Below, piece by piece: positions 35,974-48,576 of a stretch of 64,000 nucleotides of DNA (position 1 is the stretch's first letter; each line of letters begins with the position of its first letter). This stretch comes from Hyaloscypha bicolor E (Eukaryota; Ascomycota; Leotiomycetes; Helotiales; Hyaloscyphaceae). The notes beneath the pieces were generated by a model. It had not been told where the DNA came from, ran no database searches, and saw only the letters and a list, made by a program, of their open reading frames with translations. The position numbers and the translations under genes are program-made. Location of the stretch: the NCBI RefSeq assembly GCF_002865645.1, contig NW_020194684.1:4131952-4195951 (forward strand), written 5' to 3'.

Positions 35974-38770
35974 GCAACAAAAGTCATTGGGCGGGAGAAA
36001 CGAAACAGGGAGCATAGCATTGGCGCGCGGAGGTTACGATAGTCTCTTTCCGGATATATTTTGTGTTAAGACGGCGTTTAGGGAGGACCAGCTGTCCTCG
36101 GCGTGGATTTGATTCATTTTACCTATGACTCGGCGTTGGGTGGCAGTCATGAGGCTGGCACCGTATATCATCGGGTCATGCGATTTATTGAGCATGCGTG
36201 CGAAGTAGTAATAGAGCACAACGTATCTAATGAATGAGATGACTTAGGTCTCTTTGAATTGTTTCCGTCGTCGAGTAACTTGGGTGTTTGTTTTGCATGG
36301 TGCGAGAACTCTGTCCAAAGTTTGACCTGTTGAATGTGCCCAATCTTGTGGTACACTTTTTCAGAGATTGAATGTGCCAACAACTCTGGAACATTCAGAG
36401 CAAGCTTATCAAGTGAATAAGCCATCCCTTCTCTCCTCACCTTTCCCTGCGAATCCTCTTCATAATACGACCACGCAGATCAGCATTTCACTACGGCAAA
36501 GTGGCTCAGGTCTATGTACCAACATCACACATGTGCTGATATTGAATTCTTCTGACCAAGATGTCAATTACAGGACTCGACATCGATCATCCCCTTTTCT
36601 TTGCGAGCTTGAATCGACGTCAAGTCTGACTAGGGAGTCAAAAGTGAGCAACCCTGTGGAGGAAATTGATGGTCAAATAAAGGTATTTCTTGCTATGAAC
36701 TTTGAGATTGGGCATTACTATCATATTGTTAGACCTCTCGGATTTGAGAGCCTGAGTTATCTATTGTCGAGTTGCGTTGGAATGAGACCTCGGTGAGGTC
36801 GACATTGCCTGGTCCATCCACTGCCGCTCGTAAATAAACTCAACCCATTTTCTTAGTAGCTCTCACAGTGCTGAAATTTTTGTTAATTGAATTTACGAAG
36901 CTCAAATCGGACGGGGCTGGATCACGTGGAGCGTTGATGCAGTTTTGTTCAAACTACTCGTCAAGCACCACGTGGTTCTCTAGGGGCAGAACTCCATGGT
37001 TGGAACCTACGAGACTAAGAGTTCCTTCCTGCGAAGTATAAGCTGGACTCTGTAGATTGAAATCACATGGTTGAGCAACGCAGAGAAGCCGCTTGTATTT
37101 AAGCAGAGCATGCTCTTGTGAGGGTGCTTCGTCACAGGGTATGGAATGGCCAACGGGCAGTTGCGATTATAGCATGAGTAATACCCGACTTCGTGGCACT
37201 TCTTTGGCCAAAACCTTGAATTCAGCATCTGTGGTCTTCTTTGCACTTCCCGTTCTGGAGCAAGAACAAAGCTTGGCAAATGATGGAGATTGCTGTCATT
37301 TGAGTTTGTTGTCACTTCTGAGCGCTCGAATCATAGCAATTCAAGACGTGAGTTTGTTTGCCTTCTTCCGCCAAGCAATTAAAACGACCCAATACTCAAC
37401 TAATCTGTTCAAGCTTTTTCCGAGTCTGTGTCCTTGAGCTCTCCACGGTCCTGGCGTCGTTCCCCCTTCCTACTTTCCAGGACCAACAATCCAATACGTT
37501 CCAAGAATTTAAATGGTTCTTTTGGCACCTTCTCTGAGCGAGGAAGGGCCAATCAAGATTACTGGGGAATGTGTCCCGTGGAGTTCTTAGAAGCCCTCTA
37601 CACGCGTGTGTGAATCAGTTGCGACTTTACCACAGGCGCCATTGTCCAAGCCACGAGATGAGCTGCTGACCGCGACAACTTCCCTTGCTGGGTACGTGGG
37701 GTTGGCCGTTGAAGAGAATTTCACTAAACGGTCTACCAAGCAGGTACGCGCCGAATTCTGGATCCTGACGCTCGCAAATTTAAAAGGTTGGTGCTGGGTT
37801 GATTATAAACAGAATATTCTCGGGCAAGAACGGCCTCCAACAATATCCTGAGTTCGTGAATGACGCAGATGATGCCAAAATTACAAAGTGAATCTTGCAG
37901 ATAATAATCCGAGAAAGTCTAAAGAATTGAGGAAGTCTCCCATGCTGAAAGGTCCCGAAGTTCTACACTTGGAATTCCCAAACTATAGTGAGATATCATT
38001 CGTCTGTTGTCAAATGCTTTCTTGTTGTCATTGACTCATTCACTGTCACTCTTGTCTAGCAACTCAAGCGAGATGACTTGACTACGAGTTGTACTATGTG
38101 CCTCTCCTGCAGCTTGGTTTTCATTCAGCACATACCCGCCATTCGATTTCCCGTTGAGATCCGGGTGGCGCAGCAGGATTACTTTCTCTCTGGCTCCAGG
38201 GGCGATTCAGCCCGTCTTCAATGTCGATTAGTGCTTGTCCCTTCGTCACGTCTTTCTCCTCCCCGTTTTAACAAAATCCAGGGATCACCAAAGCATGGCG
38301 CATGCAGTCTAATCTTTCCGCGGTTACAAAGAAGACGGAAAGGGACTGAGAGTGATGACAAGGTAGATCTCACTTTCTATTCCCCTCTGCTATAAGTGAG
38401 AGCAGGAGGAAGTTCACCGGCAAAAGACGATTTAAACGCACGCAAATAAGAAATTTCAACAACACGAGCACGAAGACTAACCACTGTCAGCAAAAGATGA
38501 CAGCGGATTGAAAGCATCGTGCTTAAAACTAGATTTGCTGTTTCTATAATCTCCTTTGCAATACCTGAGGCACTAAGCACTGCTCAGCCCTCTACCTAAA
38601 CAGAGCTATTTGTATCAAATACTGTCAATTTCTTTTTTATTATCACATACCACTTCGTCCGGACATTCTTTTCAAAGCGGAAACGAAGCAAACATGTCTC
38701 AAAGTACGCTCATTATTTCTAGTGACTTCACACAACCTTATCGATGAAGTATAGTGGATAAAGACGGAGA

Positions 38771-39082
38771 TTAAGTCCTGTTTGCTACTCCAAAATCCGA
38801 TAGGGGTGCATAAGGAACGCCATCGTGCTTTAATCTGCTAGGCCCAACGGCAATACGCATTAGCCGTTTTATCGTTTTCTCCCACGGCTCTTTGTTGAAA
38901 GTGGCCCATTTAAATCTCCTGGAAAGCGAAATCGTACTTTCCTGCCTCCCTTCAAGCAAAAGCAAGAACAAAGAAATAACCTTGTTCGTTGTCCTCTCGC
39001 TTAAGAAAAAGCACATATAGTAATACCCCTTACTCGGCTTTATTCTGCTATTTTCACACACACTAATGCAATACCTTACCAA
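38771..39082 (-). pseudogene. Possible HeLo-like domain fragment
   Basis: The frame contains LSRRFKWATFNKEPWEKTI followed by KRL, which resembles the R.KW...DK..FE.L...L signature of fungal HeLo-type N-terminal domains (HET-S/NLR effectors). No start, downstream domain or intron structure could be found. Similarity is over about 25 residues only, so this is tentative. Confidence 0.22.
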
Positions 39083-41211
39083 GTAGAGGAATTCTAACTA
39101 ATGGCGGAAACGGGCATTACTCTACTCACGCTTCCACCGTCTCACAATCATTGATCCAGAGATATCGAGGACATTAGCCTCCTTCCTAGCTCCTGCTCTT
39201 TACTTAGATGCTGAACGAGACGATTTGTCACTCAGCTGTTTGTTGTCACAGCGCGTCGTTCGCCATCCCACACATTTGTAGCACTTGGCCTGGTCCCTTT
39301 AGCGAAAATATGAATAGCCAGAAACTCCCCTCGTAACACTTAGGAGAAGGGAAGAAAGACCGCCCCAGAGCTTTATCTAACATTCTTAGAGAGAGGAAGG
39401 AGCAACAGATTAGTAAGTTTGCCCGTCGATATGCTGCCTCGTGAGGTATTTATTGTTAAGGAGCCTGGCTTTCGCAAGATCTATAACTCACGAGTGACTT
39501 CTTGATTTATCAAAGCTTGCATGACGGAAAGGTAAGGGTATTTAACTTTTCACTACTCGCAAATGAATAATGATAGAACGGGTAGAAAGAACGAGATCAG
39601 TAGATGGACTGTAGAACTACTCTGATTCTTCATGCTACTGTAGGGGAATGTGGTAACCGAGAAGGTTATTCCCCCCCCAACCTCCATTGTCTAGAATTCT
39701 GTGAGCAATTTCTGTAAACTTTTGCCTTTCACTAACATCACCCGCCAGCTACTGAAGAAAGACACGTACGTTGGTCCCTCATCTATGGAAACAAAGGTGA
39801 CAAAAGGCTTGATCCTTGACAGAGACGCTTCTCTTCCGGACTTCGAGGTAGTGCCGAACTCTGAACCAACGCCCGAGTCTTCAGGGGAGCCTTGTGATCT
39901 GGGTAAATGTTCCTTTGAATTGTGTCACACCCAAGATAGTTAACCAAATGCTCCAAGTCGGAGCAATGCCAAGCTTTCAAGAACATTAATTCGAGTAATT
40001 GTTATAAAATGTGAGCAAACTTCATCTATTGTATCAGACGAAATATCGGACGATTTTTGTCATTCTCCCTCACTCCATGGCAGCTGACTTTAGGTTATGT
40101 AGAATAAAGCCACAGCGGGCGCTCATAGTCATCCCTCTGTTCTTTTATCCGACACACACGTTGTCACTGCCCTTTAATTACCACAACTCAACTTCAGATG
40201 ACCTGCAACACAAGCAAATAACACTTGATATTCGCGTTTGGCGTTGTTTTCCAGAGAACCAGGTACAACGGCATGAAGCAAGCCTAAGCTGAGCCTTGTG
40301 CTGAATCCACAGGTAGGCCATGGTCAAATTGCTGCCAGGCTTTGAATTGAGGAATCTTTTTTGCTGGCAAAAGAATCCGTTTTGTGCCCACTAGCGCCTT
40401 TTGGGTCGGTGTGAAGTATAGACTCCCTTCTCTTCCCGGAAAGAAAGAGGTCCACGGGTCACGGGAATAGCACGTGATTGATAGAACAGTTACTAAATGA
40501 TCACGATGTTAAGAACATTAAGAGCCCCAGATACATATTTGCTTTCAAAGGACATTTTCTTTTAAGGGTGAATCACTATTCAATTATATTTCCACGGAGC
40601 TATTTCCCAGTGAGTGAGACTCGGCTCAGAATGCTCGCTCCAGTGCTTTATAATGAACGTAACATGAGAAAGTTGACAGGTATCTGCACTAAAAATCTAA
40701 TAACGTTCACAAATTACAAGAAGTAAAACATGAGCATACCTTGTAATGAAAATGACAGAATGAGATGAGAATAGCAGGATGAAATGAGAATCAAAAGATC
40801 CAGATACGAAACGTGACGACTATAGGCCTGAGATGAAAGCCGCGTGAGACGTCTTGCGGTTCAGTGATTGTCTCTAGACATTAAGAACATTGTCCCCACA
40901 GTAGGTAATTCAACATCAAATTGATTTATGTCTTGATGATACCAACCTTTCTCAAGCCCAATTTTTCTCTTTGTCTGCCTCCTTCCCATGTTGATAAATT
41001 TTTGTGACAGTCCAGATTCGGCATGCAAATTTTCTTTGATAATATTTTAAGAACTCGCACTTTGGGGATATCAATTTCCCCTTTCCAGCCATGACAATTC
41101 TTTGTTGAAATAGAACTGGAAACGTCTTTATGAACATAAGACATCTAGAGAATAATTCTGATCTTATCTATCGTTGATTATGACCCACACAAATAACCTA
41201 GATAACTCGTC

Positions 41212-41578
41212 ATGGCTGCACCGCCAGCCCCCCACACATTTCCAGTAGAAGTCTTAAACATGGTCCTAGATGAGGCCGCGGACACCGAACACATCATCGA
41301 AGTGGTGTTCGATCGAAAACCCCGAACTGCGGAGATGACAAATAGAGAACGGAGAGTATATAATCCGGGCATATCGATGCGAGGCTTGACATCCATCTCC
41401 TCTATTGAGCGTAGATAAAGCAACCCGTGAGCGTTACCTGGACAGCAAACCAGATGTTCTACAGCTGAATCGTGGCCCCCTGCTTCATTACAATGCTCAA
41501 CGGGATACGATATACTTTGACTCAGAATCCTTTCTGAACCTTTGGCACTATGTGGAAAGACACAGGTGGCAATTTTAA
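41212..41578 (+). pseudogene. Broken 2EXR-domain (F-box-like) gene
   Basis: The 5' part from the ATG at 41212 (HTFPVEVLNMVLDEAADTEH) resembles the F.PEIR..IW start of 2EXR domains. The continuation HPSPLLSVDKATRERYLDSK, then NAQRDTIYFDSES, matches the later conserved part (LL.V...SR ... N...D.IYF). It lies in a different frame, starting near 41390 and ending at a stop at 41576-41578. I see no GT-AG intron that would join the two, so a frameshift is likely. The intact 2EXR gene at 59322 is a distant family member. Confidence 0.45.
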
Positions 41579-42517
41579 CAGGCGAAACAGCGGATGTGTT
41601 GCCAGAGGCAACTTGAAGGGGTTCCAGCTCATTCAGACGCTGGGCTGGTTTGAAAATAATCGAGCGAACTTGAACAGTGCGGGATTCGCACACCTGCGAT
41701 ATCCGCTGGAGCGGGCATTGAGGCGGCTCACTAACATAAGGCTGCTTGGCCATCGAGGCATCCATCCTGCTGGGCGAGGACCAACTCCGGGGCGGCCCTT
41801 TGCAGAATGACTAAAACGGCCATCAGGGAAAAGTTCCAGCAACGCGAAAAGTGAAAATTCCAGCTTAAATTGGCTACCACATTAGCTGGACATCGTTCAA
41901 CAGGAGTGGAACTGGGTCGGCCCAGATGTCGATGAATTTCGGAGTGCCAACAATATAGGCTTATAGCCCTTCTGCCGTTGCTGCTGCCAATAACGGTGGG
42001 CTAGCAGTTTGCGCACAATAAGGAAAGCTCTTGGCGTCTCTATGAGAATAGGATGAAGTGCCAACTAGGATTTTGACTGTCATCTTTGACAGTGATCCCT
42101 TGCGCTTATGTGCCATAAATAATTTCCGTACACTCGTTTTCACCTCATATACATTCCATGATAATCAATAAATTCATAACAAGTGGCGAGACTTCACGTT
42201 CAGGAAAGGGGCGTGGCACAGAAACTGTCTCGTGTCCCAAGTGCCTCAATGCTCCAGATTATTGGAAGGATTTTGTACACTGAATTATCTATCCATTCAC
42301 AAAACTTGTAGGTATTTGAAGGTTTCACCAGAATTATCCTTCATCAGGAGACCTCTTGCTGTCAAGAATGGGATCTCAAACATGGGTAAAACGAAGTATT
42401 GCATGAAAAGGAGAAAAGTATCCATGAAAAGTTCAAGACACGAGTTCCACTCGGAATCTACCCCTAGTCCCTCTTAAATGCCAATAGGCTGAGTGGTAGA
42501 ATATTTGATTCATCAAA

Positions 42518-44515
42518 TTATGACAACGGAAGAGGTTCCTTCACCCTCTTCAAAATCCGAATCTTCGGTTCCATCCTCGGACCGATCCACCACCCACCAG
42601 TGACACCCCTCACTGCATCCCTCACCAGATTAAACGTGCCAAACTTCGCCATCTCCCCAAACATCAACTTAGCCTTCAAATTTTCCTTCTCCCTCCTCTC
42701 TCCTTCACCCATAGAACCCGCACCGTGTTTCCCCTCCTCCAACTCATGCACCACATCTGAACTATCGGGTGCCCTTTCTTCTCCATCAACAATCTTGGTA
42801 ACCTTGTTGGCCTCATAAACCTTCTCCAAATTCTCTCCAAAACTACTCCCATCCCCTGGCCTCAGGAACTCAATCCCAGCATAAGCAAACACTGTCCCCA
42901 CAACCTCCCATTTCCCAATCGCCTTCTCGGGTGCCTCCATCAAGGCATAATCAAACTTCTGCCAAAATGCCGGATTCAACAATTCTCCATCATCTTCCGT
43001 TTTATCGTAGGATAGTCGGACGGTGCGGTTGTTGATGACTGGAAATTTGGAGATGGGGACGTTGCGGGAGGGTAGTTCTTGGAAGCGTGTTACGCCTGTC
43101 ATGCAGGAGAGGATGTCCATGTGGACTGAGATCGTCTCGTAGGGAGCGGAAGTTTCGGAAGGCCAGGTGGCGAGGGAGATGACATCGTGAAATTGAGAGA
43201 GGGCTTGCCCGCCTGGATAGTTGAGAGAGGAGATCAGAAGCATGGCTGTTGATGCCACGAGGCTGAGGAGAATGGAGGCGACGAGAATGAGAGAGCCGAG
43301 TCGGTAGAGGGGAGACTTGGTGCGGCGGGTCCAGATATAAGAGGCGCCGAGCGCAGCAGTGGCCGTAAGAGGTGGGACAACGTAGATTATGAAGCGGGAT
43401 TCTTTGTGTGGTTGGAGACTGTAGATAGCAATGAACAGTATAGAAGGCAATGTGAGGTCCCGGGTGTGGTACCGTGTAGCAGGAAGCATCAATGCCATCG
43501 GGATAAGAACCATAAGGATGAGAGGATTGAGAAGTAGCCTTGGGAGAAGCGTGCTGAAGTAGTAATTAAATGGTGACGTTCCCCAGTCTGCAGATTTCCC
43601 CTGAATGGCATTGAAATAGAAGCCAGCCAGCTCGGGCCAAATGGGCTTCCACCAAAAGAACGAGTCGATGGCGAATGTAACCCACACGGCGAAGCTGGCG
43701 CTCGTCAGGCCTTGGGAGACAACAGTCTGGAAAGAGAAGATCCTATTCCTAAAGAAGAGCACCACGAGCTGCGTGAACAGCAAAATTGCAATTTCAGAAC
43801 GGAATACCACGCCAGCGAAAACGAAGAGGAAGATCCCCCATTTTTGTCTTCTCTCTAATTCGGCTCTCCACCCCCTTCTTTTCTCGGCGTTCGCGCCTTC
43901 CACTTGGATATCTGTGACGAAAGCTCGAAGAGCCAAAGTTGCTAATCTTCTCAGCAAAGTATCCAGCTTTTAGATAGATAAACTCACTAAGTCCAAAAGC
44001 AAACGTATTCGGTAACGTCCTAGAAGCATAAAATATCACATGAAATTGTGCTGCCTGCAGCAAGATATACCATCTTCCTACATCCTTCCCAAAAGCCTTG
44101 TCCAACCGAGCTCTAAAGAAGAGCAATGTAAAAGCATTGAACAGCCCCAAAATTGCTCGGACAACAAATTGCGCATATTTCCCTCCAGTTAAAGCGAGTA
44201 TTGGCCTCGATATCTGCGCAAGCGCAAGAGCTCCAACGAATGTCCGTGGCACAGCGCCAGGGAAGGAAAAATGGTCGTAGTCTTCTCGCAGACTTGAAGT
44301 AACACGGGTAATATTCCCTATTGGGATGCCATAGGTGGTAATATCGTGTATAGCTTGGATGTTGAAGGACTCTTCGACTTTCGTGTAAGGAGCGATGAGG
44401 AGATGGAGGATGATGAGGGTAGGGATGAGGAGATTGAGGAGAATGTCTGGATCATTATATTAGCAAATGTCTACAAGGAGATGTCAATAATTTGGCAATT
44501 ACCAATTCCCTTCAT
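42518..44515 (-). CDS. ALG12: Dolichyl-P-Man alpha-1,6-mannosyltransferase ALG12
   Basis: Exons 44503-44515 (13 bp), 43988-44446 and 42518-43941 give 631 aa. The join across intron 1 reads MKGIDILLNLLIPTLIILHL, and intron 2 restores FAFGLTTLALRAF. GT22 family features are KVEESFNIQAIHDI, YDHFSFPGAVPRTF and the HKESRF motif (QPHKESRFIIYVVPP, near residue 334), with many membrane segments. In the ER lumen it adds the eighth mannose (alpha-1,6) to Man7GlcNAc2-PP-dolichol during N-glycan precursor assembly. The last 120 residues are hydrophilic and more variable. The 13-bp first coding exon is not visible in any long open frame. Confidence 0.9.
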
Positions 44516-44904
44516 TTTGAACCCTCCAGACACCGTGTCTGAGTGCTGTCGAAGCTCTAGCTAAGAGCTGCTGCTTGCATTCAAAGCTCCACGTGGAAGG
44601 AGCCTAAGCTGCGCCGAACACATCCGCTCTTGCACTCTATAACAATCTCAAGCTGTATCCTGTAAACACTCCGGCAAACGGATATCTGCAAAGAAAGAAA
44701 AGGACAGACGTGTTGAACAATTGACGCAACTAACATCAATCAATCACACCTCTCCTCCCAACGAAACAGCAGCCTCGCCTGGTCCGTGCCACTTCGCGAC
44801 AAGGCCACGGAACAATCCGTAACTTCTGGCAACATTTCACTACAAGTCTGCCTCGTCTTCCGCTCCTCATACCACCTCACTTCTTTCCAGAGCCAGTATT
44901 CAAG
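44516..44904. other. Divergent promoter of ALG12 and YOS1
   Basis: 389 bp between two start codons facing away from each other. No specific site recognised. Confidence 0.5.
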
Positions 44905-45458
44905 ATGATGTTCTTTGCGTTTGGAAATCTAATCTACAGTACGTCCGTCCCCTTGGTCGCCTCTCGAATCCTCAGCCTGTCTCTACCGTGACATCCAGAT
45001 GCAGGAGGGATATGAAGGAGCGCAAGCAAGAGGAGGAGATAGCTGGCAGAATAGAAGATTTTACTGACGATATTTACAGTCTCTGTGTTACTCGTGAACG
45101 CGATAGCGATACTGTCTGAAGATCGATTTCTCGCGCGGGGTGCGTTCTTCCGCCACCCTCTACCTTCGTTGCTCCAAGAGCCGAACAAGAACACAGCTGA
45201 TGCGAAGTTCGATATATAGTGGGATGGTCAAACACAGTCTCCGAGCCCGCATTTGGGGCAGGCAGCGCAGGCGATGCGAGCATAAAGAACAAGCTAATAA
45301 ACCTGACGACTAGTGTGAGGACATTGATGCGGAGTATGTTTCCCCCTTTATATCATGGGTTAGGGGAGAGGAGAGGAGAGGATGTGGGCTAATAGGAAGC
45401 AGTACCGTTGATTGTGATAAATTCGATTTTGATTGTGTATGAGGTGATACTTGGGTAA
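44905..45458 (+). CDS. YOS1: Yos1/IER3IP1-like ER-Golgi transport protein
   Basis: Four short exons (44905-44938, 45080-45139, 45220-45333, 45403-45458) join in frame to 87 aa, the size of yeast Yos1. The reading is MMFFAFGNLIYISVLLVNAI, then AILSEDRFLARVGW, a Gly/Ser/Ala linker, SIKNKLINLTTSVRTLMR, and IPLIVINSILIVYEVILG. This matches the family: two terminal membrane helices and the conserved A.L.E.RFL..(I/V)GW and L...VRTLMR..L motifs. The protein is part of the Yip1-Yif1 complex needed for COPII vesicle traffic. Introns are 141, 80 and 69 bp with GT-AG ends; the last has a GGGCTAAT branch-like site. All exons are too short to stand out as open frames. Confidence 0.88.
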
Positions 45459-46040
45459 TGAGGAGGGGGTTTGGGGAGGAAGGCATACTCGGAACGGGAG
45501 TGGGAGAAGTGTATGATATGTATGGGTCCAGCTTTGGTCTTGTCGGAAGATATGAAAACCAAGATGAGGGCTATGGCAGTCGGGAAGTTTGCATTGGGTT
45601 GTGCAAAGCTCATGGGCGTGGCGTTCAGGAGGCATTGGTGTTTGAGAATTGGCTGGGTAGCACACTCAAGTTGTTCACCCACAAGAAATATTCAATTCCA
45701 CGAGCCGTTCATCGAGAACGAGTGGCTCCGGACTGAAAGAACATCATCGAATTCCATTATGTCCTCTCGCTATTACTTCTAGCTCACTCATTCCTCAAGG
45801 CATCAACTATACAATCATCCATCGCTTCGATCCATCAAACAACACCTCAGTCGTCGTTCATTTCATGCCCAGATAAACTCCCATAGAATGTTATCGCTGC
45901 TCAAAATTCCCGCCGCAATGATCATCAACCTCCAAATATGATATGATTTTGCCTTCATGACATATGTGTGTTTGTGTGTTTTTGCCCTCCATTGATATAA
46001 TGCAGAAAATGTACAATGCCCAGACTCCCCCTCGGGCTCA
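45459..46040. other. Convergent 3' flanks of YOS1 and creB
   Basis: No gene recognised. Holds the two 3' UTRs, with a TG-rich stretch near 45965-45980. Confidence 0.5.
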
Positions 46041-48576
46041 TCACGAGTTCATTAGATTGCTCTTCTTCCTGCCCAGGCCACTGAAGCTGAATCGGCCATT
46101 CGAAGTCTTGGAATGCTTCTCCGGGGTTTGCGGTCCTGCTTCCCCTTCAACTGCCGTATGTGACGAATCGTCTGTTAATTTTCCTTCCCCATTTTTACCA
46201 CCCAGGAATCCGAAACTCTTCTTGCTCATGCTTTTGCTTCCTCGGTGAGATCTGCTCAAGCTACCAAGTCCACCGAATGATTTGTCTTTTTCTGGGTGGC
46301 CATTTTCTTTGCTTGATTCGGACGGCGTTCCTGTCCCAATTGCTTCCTTTTTCCGTCGCTCTTCGTCCTCTGCCGCGGATTGCTTGCTTGCTGCTAAAGC
46401 CAGCTTGACCTGTTCGGCTTGCAACCGTTGGTTCTCCTTTCTTGTGTTCTCCAGGTCTTTTCTCCTCTTCTCTTCAGCTTTTTGTCGCTCCTTCTCGGCG
46501 GCTTTCTCGGCCACTTTTCGTGCTTTCTCTGCCTCTTTCGATTCTTTTTTTTCGCGCTCCTTATCTTCTTTCGCCTTCACCTTAGTGACGTTGAGAGCAG
46601 GGACAGATGGGGAGGCAATGAACGGTGGCGCTGATCGTGGTATTTGAGGCGACATAGGAAGAGGGGCTGTGACAGCATGGTCCAAGGAAACAAACTCTTG
46701 GCTGTCATCCACAGGCGTGCTTGGGATTGAAACAGCTTTTGAAATCGAAGCCGGATGGGTGCCATTTGGTTGTGGGTGCCCAAGAGCTATCCCTGCTTCT
46801 GCTGACGCCAGTGCTACCTCAGCTAGTCCTTCGGCCTCTTGTTCTTTCCTCATAGCCTCGACAGTGGTTTCCTGGTAGAAGAGGACGTAAGCACAAGCCA
46901 TGCCAGGCTTGTCTCCGAAGAAGTTCCGTACATAGTGCTTGTCGACTGGTTCGACCATCTCGTCGTCAAACAGGAGCCAACCTCGGTCCTGTGTCTTGAT
47001 AACTGAAACATAATGTCCATGGTAGGCGTTTCCACCAATATGAACCACAACAGCGTAGAGCTCGTAAAGACGGTCCGGATCCTCAGCATCGTCTGTAGTG
47101 TTGAACATTCGAAGATGGTAAGGATAAACAACTCGGTGGAAGAGTTTTTGTAGGCGTGTCATATCTTCGGTGTATTTGAATCTTTTGAGGTGAAGAGCCA
47201 GGATCTTAGGCAATCGCTTAATCTTCATACGTTTCTCCGCTTCTTGAAGGCCACCACAGTTGTCGCAGTGAAACTTGTTCCTCTCGCAAAGCATTTCCTC
47301 GGCTGAGAACTTCCGTAAGCAGGACGTCACTGACGAATGTTGTTCCAAATCGATAGAAAGATCCAGGAAGGTTTCGTCTCGTTGAGATGCCGTTTCGCAA
47401 GTTAAGCACTTGGTCTCTGAAGTCAAAACTCCCTCGAAAATTTCGTGGACCCATCCAGTTCCAGGTGATCTCGCCCCGGAGGTCAAGCCCATTGCTGTAG
47501 CTGCCGAGGTTACTGCTGTCTTCATGGACTGAGCTAGACTACTGTCGTCCTGTGGTGGAGCCAATTCCTTAATCCGTTGCGCATTTGCTTCCACGTTGGA
47601 AATGACTGCGTTCAGAACCAACCCGTAAAACTCGTGTGCGTCCTGATGCATCGATGTTCGGAACATCTCATTATCGCGCTTGAAGATCTCCAAGAATCGC
47701 TGTGGGCTAAGAACTCCCGTCCGTGATTGGTTTGCAATGAGCGCCATGAATATGTCTTTCAGGGCAGTAAATGTTGATTCCTCCATACCATACGGATTCG
47801 CGCTCTCATATGTGAGCTCTAGTATTGGGCCTGCAAGCATGGCATGTTTCTTCTTGTATTCGGGAGAATCTGGCTTATCCTCTGGTCTTTGCCCTGGGGT
47901 GGTAGGTATAGGTTGGCCTGCGTTTATAGCTGCTCTTCTCCTCATCGCTTCCGCCGCGGAGATCCCCTTGGGTTTATTCGGATGAGACACCGCGCCTCCA
48001 TTTTGAATTGCCCGTATTGGAGTGAAGACTGTTGGGTGCCCACTCGGTGTATCGAGAGGAGAATGTGGGGGATAGTTGATAACGTTTTCTCGGAAGGGGA
48101 CTGAGTAGTATAAGGCCTGAACAATCGAATTGCAGTAACTGAAGCACCAGATTAGTCTAGCCAACGTTTTGGAAAATATTTCGAGGACAGACCAAGTGTT
48201 ACCAAACTAGAAATGATGTTAGTAAATATCCTTGTAAAGAATCCAACGTCAAACATACATTCTCCATCCCAAAGAACTTATCGCTTCCATCGCTCCGTAT
48301 CGGCCCCGCATTTTGTAGCATCTTGACGAGTGGTGTGATTTCTGGCTCCGGTTCGACATCTTTCTTGTTCTTATGCGAAGGAGAATTAACGCCTGGACTT
48401 GCAGACTATCGAATAACCAGCGTCAGTGTACATTCGTCCTCAAATATTCCCAAGCGCAAGCCGAGCGGAACCCCTTTCCACCAACCGCATATCGGATGAG
48501 AGTCGCAGATTTGATTTTGGTGATAATGGGATATACTCACAGACGCCGCCCCCTTAAACTTGCTGAAGAGAGACAT
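46041..48576 (-). CDS. creB: Ubiquitin C-terminal hydrolase, CreB/Ubp9-13/USP46 type
   Basis: Exons 48541-48576, 48259-48405, 48193-48206 (14 bp) and 46041-48138 give 764 aa, the size of Aspergillus CreB. The Cys box reads [20 protein letters not shown]. The catalytic Cys66 codon is split TG|T by the third intron. [12 protein letters not shown] and two CxxC zinc pairs (KCLTCET, CDNCGG) follow, then the His box [12 protein letters not shown] near residue 440 and [10 protein letters not shown]. The last 250 residues are a Lys/Glu-rich coiled coil (about 530-620) and a low-complexity tail. In Aspergillus, CreB with CreC removes ubiquitin from proteins involved in carbon catabolite repression. 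In-frame joins at all three introns support the model. Confidence 0.92.

Larger units (their letters stand above)
35974..42517. other. 6.5-kb gene-poor stretch
   Basis: No intact gene was recognised on either strand. Open frames are short and AT-biased. Two likely gene fragments (38771-39082 and 41212-41578) are listed separately. CACGTG occurs at about 36925 and 36972, without evident target genes. Confidence 0.5.
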
